Origin: Meiothermus sp. | GTDB lineage: Bacteria > Deinococcota > Deinococci > Deinococcales > Thermaceae | Length of the DNA: 46,953 nucleotides | Assembly: GCF_025056915.1 (NCBI RefSeq) | Contig: NZ_JANWVH010000012.1 | Location: 508 to 47,460 of the forward strand | Direction of reading: 5' to 3' | Part shown: positions 41,639-46,953 of the stretch, in pieces | How positions within the stretch are numbered: the stretch's first letter is position 1 | How the letters are laid out: every line of letters begins with the position of its first letter | Position numbers and translations under genes: made by a program | The notes under the pieces: model-generated | Seen by the model: the letters and a program-made list of their open reading frames with translations, nothing else | Told to the model about the DNA's origin: nothing | The model's database searches: none

Positions 41639-43207
41639 TCACGGGGCGGGAGGGACTCGGTTCGAGGGCGAGTCCGCGAGACCCCCGAGTAGCGTGCTGT
41701 GAACCGATAGGCTGTAGGGCTCGCTCAAATCCCCCTGCAAAACCACGAAGTCGGCCCACCGGCCCACCTCCAGACTGCCCCGGTTGTCCTCGTCGCCCTG
41801 GGCGATGGCCCCGCCCACCGTGTAGGCCCAGAGGGCCTGCGCCAGATTGACCTGGTTGCCTGGGCACAAAGGCTCCAGGAGCGCCGCCTGCAAGCCGTCT
41901 AAGGGCGCCACCTGCCGCACCACCGGCCCGTCCGAGGAGAAGGCCACCGTAAGGCCCGCCTCGAATAGGGCCCGCAGGTTGAAGCAGCGGCAGAGCCACT
42001 CCTCGGGCACGTAGCGCTCGTAGTTGGCCCGCAACTCGCGCAAAAACACCGGCTGGGGCACCGCGATAATGCCAAGCTCGCGGGCCTTGGCCAGGTGTTC
42101 GGGGCCGGCCAGCCCGAAGTGCTCGAGGCGGTGCCGGGGGCCGGGCGCAGCCTGGTATAGCCGCTCGTAGACCCGCAGAACCTGATCCAAAGCCCGGTCG
42201 CCGATGGCGTGGGTGCCGATGCGGAAGCCGGCCCGGTGGGCCTCCAGGGCCAGGGAGAAAAGCTCCTCCTCCTCGAAGCGCAGGAGGCCGTACTGGGGGG
42301 GCTTTAGGGTTCTGTACGGCCTGGAAATGGCGGCGGTGGCCCCCGAGAGCCCCCCATCGGCAAAGAACTTCACCGAGTCGCAGCGCAGGTGGGCTGAAAG
42401 GTGTTTCTCGGGTAGGGGGAAGGTCTCGGTGCCCCCGTCCGGGCGGCGGATGTAGAGCAGGTTGACCCGGATGGGCAGTTCGCCGCGCTCGTCCAGGGCT
42501 TTGTAGGCCGCGTACAGCGGGGGGTCTACGGCGGGGTCGGTGGCGCTGGTGAGGCCCAGCGAGCGCAGGTACTCGCAGCCCGCTTTCACCCAGGCCTCGT
42601 ACTGGGCCTGGCTGGGCTCGCCCATGGCCTTGAAGGCCAGTCCGTAGGCGCTCTCGTAGAGGAGGCCCTTCTCAAAGTCAATCTCGCCCCCGGCCACCCG
42701 GGTTTCCGGGGTGATGCCGGCAAGCTTGAGGGCCTGCGAGTTCACCGCGTGGATGTGGGCGCAGGTGCGGGTGAGGAGCACCGGGTTCTGGGGGGCCAGC
42801 GTATCCAGCGCGGCCTTGGAGGGCATGGCCTTCTCGGCCAGCAGGGCCTCGTTCCAGCCGCGCCCCCACAGCCACTCACCGGGCTTCAAGGCCCTGGCCC
42901 GCGCCTGTACCTGGCGGTAGAGTTCGGCCAGGCTCTCCACCCCGCGCAGGTCGAGCAGGGAGGTGCGGAGCTGCCCCACCTTCCAGATGTGAATGTGGGC
43001 GTCGTTGAAGCCGGGGAGCAGGAGGCGCCCTTCCAGATTAACCCGTTGGGTGCCCGGCGGGGCCAGCGGCTCGAGGTCAGAGAGTCGGCCCACCGCGGCA
43101 ATGCGGCCCTCCCGGACGAGGAGGGCCTCGAGGCGCTCGAGGCGGTAGGCCCCCGCCTGCCGCTTGGGGTTCAGGATCGAACCGCCGTAGAAGAGTAGGT
43201 TGCTCAT
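41639..43207 (-). CDS. Amidohydrolase family protein (YtcJ-like)
   Basis: 522 residues of the amidohydrolase-3 family. Metal-site pattern: DAHIHIW (His71, His73), KFFADGGLSG, THAIGDRALDQ, RLEHFGLA and FSSDGPV. The C-terminal part returns to the beta sandwich (GSLEVGRWADFVVLQGD). Members hydrolyse amides such as N-formylated amines or cyclic amides; the true substrate is unknown. ATG 43207 overlaps the stop codon of the acetyltransferase gene (ATGA), so the two are translated together. Confidence 0.88.
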   Translation of the reverse strand: MSNLLFYGGSILNPKRQAGAYRLERLEALLVREGRIAAVGRLSDLEPLAPPGTQRVNLEGRLLLPGFNDAHIHIWKVGQLRTSLLDLRGVESLAELYRQVQARARALKPGEWLWGRGWNEALLAEKAMPSKAALDTLAPQNPVLLTRTCAHIHAVNSQALKLAGITPETRVAGGEIDFEKGLLYESAYGLAFKAMGEPSQAQYEAWVKAGCEYLRSLGLTSATDPAVDPPLYAAYKALDERGELPIRVNLLYIRRPDGGTETFPLPEKHLSAHLRCDSVKFFADGGLSGATAAISRPYRTLKPPQYGLLRFEEEELFSLALEAHRAGFRIGTHAIGDRALDQVLRVYERLYQAAPGPRHRLEHFGLAGPEHLAKARELGIIAVPQPVFLRELRANYERYVPEEWLCRCFNLRALFEAGLTVAFSSDGPVVRQVAPLDGLQAALLEPLCPGNQVNLAQALWAYTVGGAIAQGDEDNRGSLEVGRWADFVVLQGDLSEPYSLSVHSTLLGGLADSPSNRVPPAP

Positions 43208-43869
43208 GGGTTATTTTCCTTCAGTTCCGGGTTGCGCCAGACGATAAACACCCCGTAGTTGCCACAGCTGGGGTCGTCGAGGTAGTCGGGGATAATCCCC
43301 CAGACGCAGTAGCCCCGCCTGAGCTGGATGGACAGCACCGGGTCGAACATCTCCCCCCGCACCACCCGCGCCACGTACTGCTCAATGTAAAGGTCGCGCT
43401 GGTAGGGGGCGTAGCCCTTGGGCATGGCCCCGGCCACGTGCCCTTTCAGGCCCAGGCGCTTTACCAGCTCCTGCCTGGTGGTGTAGAGCAGGGTGGAAAG
43501 CCCCAGGCCCCGGTACTCGGGGTGTACGCCGATGTCGGCCCCGTAAAGCCAGTCGCCCTGGGGGTCGTGGGTGGAGAGCCAGTTGTGGCCCACCGCCTCC
43601 ATGTAGCGGTGCTGGAAGTGATGGAGGTTCAGGCGGGTGCGGAAGTCGGTGGAGCAGGCCACCACCCGGCCCGTCCCGCGCTCCACCACCGCGTGCTGGC
43701 CCTGCGGGAACACCCGCATATGGGCCCGGTAATGCTCGGCGGTGATGAGCTCTTCCCTCGAGAGCGAGGGAAAGGAGGCCCGCTGGATGGCCTCCAAAGC
43801 CTCGGCCATCCAGGGCTCGGACTGCACCACCGCAAAGCGCCGGTCGCTGCTCAGCAAAAGTTCGCGCAT
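43204..43869 (-). CDS. GNAT-family N-acetyltransferase
   Basis: 221 residues. The acetyl-CoA site is visible at about 109-127 (ADIGVHPEYRGLGLSTLLY), the R/Q-x-x-G-x-G/A pyrophosphate loop being YRGLGLS. A longer C-terminal part (GYAPYQRDLYIEQYV, RGYCVWGIIPDYLDDPSCGNYGVFIVWR in parts) is typical of a subfamily often found beside amine-catabolic genes. Placed between a polyamine-type binding protein and an amidohydrolase it could acetylate an amine, but this is inference. Its start is 8 bp after the PotD-like stop. Confidence 0.85.
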   Translation of the reverse strand: MRELLLSSDRRFAVVQSEPWMAEALEAIQRASFPSLSREELITAEHYRAHMRVFPQGQHAVVERGTGRVVACSTDFRTRLNLHHFQHRYMEAVGHNWLSTHDPQGDWLYGADIGVHPEYRGLGLSTLLYTTRQELVKRLGLKGHVAGAMPKGYAPYQRDLYIEQYVARVVRGEMFDPVLSIQLRRGYCVWGIIPDYLDDPSCGNYGVFIVWRNPELKENNP

Positions 43870-43877
43870 AGAAAGCT

Positions 43878-44903
43878 CTAGCGGCTCTTGACCTGGGTCC
43901 AGGCCTCGTCCAGGATGCGGTTGTTGCGGCCCTGGTCGAGGATGAACTCGAGCACCCGCATCTGCGTCTCGCTGGGCCAGATGGCCGGGTTTTTGAGCAG
44001 GGCGGGCTTGAGGAGCTTTTTGGCCGCCGCGTTGGGGGTGGCCGACTGCTGGTACTCGGCCAGGCGGGCCCCGATGCGGGCGTCCAGGATAAAGTTGATG
44101 AACCGGTGGGCGGCCTCGGGGTTGGGGGCGCGGGCCGGAATGGCCATGCTGTCTATGAAGAGCGTGCTCCCCTCCTTAGGGATGGTGAAGCCATAGCGGG
44201 GGTTGCCCTCGGCCACCCGCAGGGCGTCCTGGTTGTAGACCACCACCGCCACGGCCTGGTTGGCCAGCAGCAGCTTGGTGGCCGAGACCCCGCCCTGGAA
44301 GCCCTTGAAGTTGCGGCTCCGCTTGGCGGTTAGCATCGCATCTATAACCTTTTTGACCTGGGCCGGGTCGGTGCTGTTCACCGAGAAGCCCAGATAGCGC
44401 AGGCCGATGCCCAGCATCTCGCGGGGGGAATCCATAAAGGTAAAAGCCCCTTTCTGCGCCCTGGGGTCGAAGAGCACGCTCCAGGAGGCGGGCGGCGTCT
44501 GGAACACGTCGGTGCGGTACATGAGGCCCACCGTGCCCCAGAGGTAGCCCGCGGTGTAGCGGTTGCCGGGGTCGTAGGGGGGGTTGGTGAACTTGGGGTC
44601 CAGGTTTTTAAGGTTGGGGAGCTTGCTTTTGTCCAAAGGTTGCAGGAGGTTCAGCTTGATCAGCACCGGCACGATGAAGTCGGAGGGCACCACCAGGTCG
44701 AACTGGCTCACCCCTCCGGCCTGGAGCTTGGCCTGCATCTCCTCGTTGGACTCGTAGTAGGTGATGCGCACCTTGAGGCCGGTCTCCTTTTCAAAGTCGC
44801 GGACGATGCTGGGGTCTATGTAATCGGTCCAGGTGTAGAGGTTTAGGGTGCCCTGGGCCCAGGCCAGCCCCAAAGCCGCCGCCAGTATCAGAAGGATTCG
44901 CAT
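43878..44903 (-). CDS. potD: PotD/PotF-like extracytoplasmic polyamine-binding protein
   Basis: 341 residues. Signal peptide MRILLILAAALGLAWAQ, then the start of a mature PotD-type protein (LNLYTWTDYIDPSIVRDFEKETG). Other family segments: FDLVVPSDFIVPVL, YLWGTVGLMYRTD, AVVVYNQDALRVA and MAIPARAPNPEAAHRFINFILD. These proteins deliver spermidine or putrescine to an ABC permease. No permease or ATPase gene lies in the window next to it, so either it works with a distant transporter or the rest is elsewhere. AAGGAG precedes ATG 44903; its own promoter lies at 44926-44954. Confidence 0.92.
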   Translation of the reverse strand: MRILLILAAALGLAWAQGTLNLYTWTDYIDPSIVRDFEKETGLKVRITYYESNEEMQAKLQAGGVSQFDLVVPSDFIVPVLIKLNLLQPLDKSKLPNLKNLDPKFTNPPYDPGNRYTAGYLWGTVGLMYRTDVFQTPPASWSVLFDPRAQKGAFTFMDSPREMLGIGLRYLGFSVNSTDPAQVKKVIDAMLTAKRSRNFKGFQGGVSATKLLLANQAVAVVVYNQDALRVAEGNPRYGFTIPKEGSTLFIDSMAIPARAPNPEAAHRFINFILDARIGARLAEYQQSATPNAAAKKLLKPALLKNPAIWPSETQMRVLEFILDQGRNNRILDEAWTQVKSR

Positions 44904-44925
44904 GGTTGGCTCCTTTTTGCCGTCA

Positions 44926-44954
44926 AGATAACCTTACAAACCGCCCTACGGCAA
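44926..44954 (-). promoter_or_regulatory. Promoter of the potD-like gene
   Basis: Minus strand: TTGCCG (44949-44954), 17-bp spacer, TTATCT (44926-44931). The -35 lies inside the last codons of the upstream dehydratase gene. Confidence 0.5.
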
Positions 44955-45950
44955 GATTTTTCGCAGGGTCTGCAGGCTTATGTTGGCCCCGCAGATCACC
45001 ACCCCGACGCTTTGCCCCCGGTAACGCTCGGCCTGCTGCAAGAAGCCGGCCAGCGCAACCCCCGCAGCCCCTTCCAGAAGCTGGTGCTGCACCTCCAAAA
45101 AAAGCTGCATGGCACGCCGGATTTCCGCCTCGCTGACCGTAACCCAGTGGTCCACCCAGCGCCGGCAAAGCTCAAAGGTGATGGCGCCCGGCTCCACCCC
45201 GCCCGCGCTCCCGTCGGAAAGGGTGGGCTTGGCCCGGATGGACACAATGCGTCCGGCCTGAATGGAGGCCCACATGGCCGCATCGTTTTCGGGCTGGCAG
45301 CCCACCACCCTGGTCTGCGGGCTGACCGACTTGAGGTACGAGGCGATGCCCGCAATCATCCCCCCGCCCCCCACCGTCACGAAGAGCGCGTCCAGGGGCT
45401 CCGGCCCCTGCCGGGCGATTTCCAGCCCGATGGTGCCCTGGCCGGCAATCACCTCCGGGTCGTTGTAGGGCGAGATGTAGGGCAGGCCGTGGGCATCGGC
45501 GTACTGACGTGCGTAAAGCTCGGTATCGTCGCCACTTTTCCCGAACACCCGCACCTCGGCTCCGTGGCGCCGGATGGCCTCGAGCTTGGTGCTGCTGGCC
45601 CCCTCCGGCACGAAGACCAGGCCCCTGCCGCCCAGCTTCTGAAGCCCGTAGGCCACCGCAGCCCCGTGGTTGCCGCTGCTGGCCGCCACCACCCCTCTTT
45701 GTAACTGTTTGGACGGGAGCAAGAGCAGCCTGTTTAGGGCCCCGCGCACCTTGAAGGAGCCGGTCGGCTGAAGGTTCTCGAGCTTCAGCCAGACCCGGGC
45801 CCCCGTGATCTGCGAAAGGGCCACCGAATCGTCCAGCGGGGTCTCGCGCAGGTGGGGTTGCAGGCGTGCGTGGGCCTGCCGGATGGCCCCGGGTAGGTCA
45901 TCGAGGGGGTTCATGGGTGAGGGGCGCGCTTGATTAAGGCCTTCGGGCAT
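44946..45950 (-). CDS. Threonine/serine dehydratase (catabolic type, PLP-dependent)
   Basis: 334 residues, fold-type II PLP enzyme without the C-terminal regulatory ACT domain, hence the catabolic or serine-racemase-like type. PLP lysine Lys67 in TGSFKVRG, the SSGNHGAAVA substrate loop, VGGGGMIAG phosphate-binding glycines and the C-terminal CGANIS. It deaminates threonine or serine to 2-oxobutyrate or pyruvate; racemase activity is also possible. ATG 45914 (12 residues shorter) is an alternative start; neither has a clear ribosome site. It lies 20 bp after the upstream aminotransferase gene, so probably one operon. Confidence 0.88.
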   Translation of the reverse strand: MPEGLNQARPSPMNPLDDLPGAIRQAHARLQPHLRETPLDDSVALSQITGARVWLKLENLQPTGSFKVRGALNRLLLLPSKQLQRGVVAASSGNHGAAVAYGLQKLGGRGLVFVPEGASSTKLEAIRRHGAEVRVFGKSGDDTELYARQYADAHGLPYISPYNDPEVIAGQGTIGLEIARQGPEPLDALFVTVGGGGMIAGIASYLKSVSPQTRVVGCQPENDAAMWASIQAGRIVSIRAKPTLSDGSAGGVEPGAITFELCRRWVDHWVTVSEAEIRRAMQLFLEVQHQLLEGAAGVALAGFLQQAERYRGQSVGVVICGANISLQTLRKILP

Positions 45951-45970
45951 CGCCCGGAATCCCGGCCCGG

Positions 45971-46953
45971 CTAGGCCCCGACCGCCAGGGCCCGGTAGGT
46001 CTCGCGGATGGCCCCCGCCACCACCAGAAGCGCCTCGCGGAGCATGTCTTCGGGGATGTCCAGGGCCGGCAGAAAGCGGATGCAGTTGGTGTAGAGCCCG
46101 GCCCGAATCAGAATCACGCCCCGCCTCGAGGCCAGCTTGATGGTCTCCATGGCGAACTCCTGCCAGGGTTCTTTGGTCTTGGGGTCTTTGACGAACTCGA
46201 GCACCATCATGGCCCCCACCCCGCGCACGTCGCCCAGCACCGGAATCTCGGCTTTCAGGGGCTCAAAGGTCTCGCGCACCATGCGCTCGATGTGCTGGGC
46301 CTTATCCAGAAAACCGGGCGACGTCAGTATCTTCAGGGCCTCCAGGGCCGCCACGCAGGCCAAAGGGTTGCCGCCGTAGGTGCTGCCCACCCCACCCACA
46401 TGCGGGGCGTCCAGAATCTCGGCCCGGCCCGTCACGGCGCTGATGGGCATCCCGGCCCCCAGGCTCTTGGCGCTGATAATCAGGTCGGGCACCACCCCGC
46501 TGTGCTCGATGGCCCAGAGCCTGCCGGTGCGACCCGAGCCACTCTGGATTTCGTCGGCAATCATCACCGCGCCAGCCGCGTCGCAGACCTCGCGGATTTT
46601 ACGCAGGAACTTGTGCGGCACGGGTATAAAGCCCCCCTCGCCGATCACCGGCTCAATCACGATGGCGGCCAGCGCCGAGGGGTCTATGTGCGCGGTGAGG
46701 GCGTTCTCGAGGTTCCAGCCGCACCAGTCCACCCACTCCTCCTCGGTCATGCCCTCGGGGGTGCGGTAAAGGTTGGGCACCGGCAGGCGGTAGACCTCGG
46801 GGGCAAAGGGGCCAAAGCCCTTCTTGAAGAGGCCCCACTTGCTGGTCATGGCCATGGTCAGGTTGGTGCGCCCGTGGTAGGCCCCCTCAAAGACGATGAT
46901 TCCGGGGCGTCCGGTGTAGCGGCGGGCAAACTTGACCGCGTTTTCCACCGCCT
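45971..46953 (-). CDS. Class III aminotransferase, 4-aminobutyrate/ornithine type, partial at its 5' end
   Basis: About 327 residues visible; the gene runs off the right edge. Features: the EGAYHGRTN loop, IVIEPVIGEGGFIPVP, MIADEIQSGSGRTG with the PLP-contacting Asp, and the PLP lysine in IISAKSLGAGMPISAV, followed by GGVGSTYGGNP. These place it with 4-aminobutyrate, ornithine or putrescine-type aminotransferases. It is the first visible gene of the minus-strand cluster with threonine dehydratase, PotD-like protein, acetyltransferase and amidohydrolase, fitting use of amines as a carbon and nitrogen source. Confidence 0.88.
   Translation of the reverse strand, partial: AVENAVKFARRYTGRPGIIVFEGAYHGRTNLTMAMTSKWGLFKKGFGPFAPEVYRLPVPNLYRTPEGMTEEEWVDWCGWNLENALTAHIDPSALAAIVIEPVIGEGGFIPVPHKFLRKIREVCDAAGAVMIADEIQSGSGRTGRLWAIEHSGVVPDLIISAKSLGAGMPISAVTGRAEILDAPHVGGVGSTYGGNPLACVAALEALKILTSPGFLDKAQHIERMVRETFEPLKAEIPVLGDVRGVGAMMVLEFVKDPKTKEPWQEFAMETIKLASRRGVILIRAGLYTNCIRFLPALDIPEDMLREALLVVAGAIRETYRALAVGA

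Noticed and set aside
1..46953. CRISPR array, prophage, rRNA operon or complete insertion sequence.
   Set aside because: No regularly spaced direct repeats, phage genes, rRNA sequence or transposase frame were seen.

Overview
The window looks like chromosomal DNA from the Thermaceae (Deinococcota), most likely a Meiothermus-like genus. Grounds: GC-rich throughout with very frequent CTCGAG; a cytochrome bc operon in the order cyt c / membrane protein X / Rieske / cyt b, known as fbcCXFB in Thermus thermophilus; a heterodimeric ABC exporter with a degenerate nucleotide site, as in Thermus TmrAB; several genes with a -10 hexamer only 6-15 bases before the start codon, fitting the leaderless or short-leader mRNAs common in this phylum; and an NrtR / NadM-Nudix / NadV NAD-salvage operon. 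The genus is an inference.

Layout. 1-2.1 kb: end of a xylulokinase-type sugar kinase, then a flavoprotein oxidoreductase with a 17-bp perfect palindrome at its start codon, bracketed by two inverted copies of a short mobile repeat. 2.0-6.5 kb: a class Ib ribonucleotide reductase operon (nrdI-nrdE-nrdF) plus a hotdog thioesterase. Its leader carries a promoter, two NrdR-like boxes 31 bp apart and a cobalamin riboswitch, and NrdF has a C-terminal ATP-cone. 6.5-7.2 kb: decayed cobQ and cbiB (B12 synthesis) interrupted by the mobile repeat. 7.2-11.1 kb: an exported protein and type III glutamine synthetase. 11.1-14.6 kb: nrtR-nadM/nudix-nadV with palindromic operators. 14.6-24.8 kb: phosphopentomutase, an exported protein, prenyl transferase, MgtC/DUF4010 membrane protein, a two-component system, phosphofructokinase, an SMR transporter, a second response regulator and an M20 peptidase. 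24.8-32.2 kb: a small conserved protein, a DUF2229-like protein, the ABC exporter pair, an ICMT-like membrane methyltransferase, a HAD phosphatase and an MFS transporter. 32.2-35.1 kb: tRNA-Glu and tRNA-Gln, then a pair of unrecognised genes (possible roadblock-like protein and a large membrane-anchored protein). 35.6-39.9 kb: a sugar isomerase-like protein and the fbc operon ending in a strong terminator. 40.2-47 kb: a minus-strand amine/amino-acid utilisation cluster (two class III aminotransferases, threonine dehydratase, PotD-like binding protein, acetyltransferase, amidohydrolase).

Themes. (1) Deoxynucleotide synthesis appears controlled at three levels in one locus: NrdR boxes, a B12 riboswitch, and an ATP-cone on the radical subunit instead of the catalytic one. 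The neighbouring B12-synthesis genes have decayed. (2) About eight copies of a roughly 100-bp element with imperfect terminal inverted repeats flanked by TA are scattered through the intergenic regions; they behave like MITEs of an IS630/Tc1-mariner transposase. (3) The same palindromic operator type occurs before nrtR and beside the glutamine synthetase start, hinting at a link between NAD and nitrogen control. No CRISPR array, rRNA, phage or complete insertion sequence was seen.
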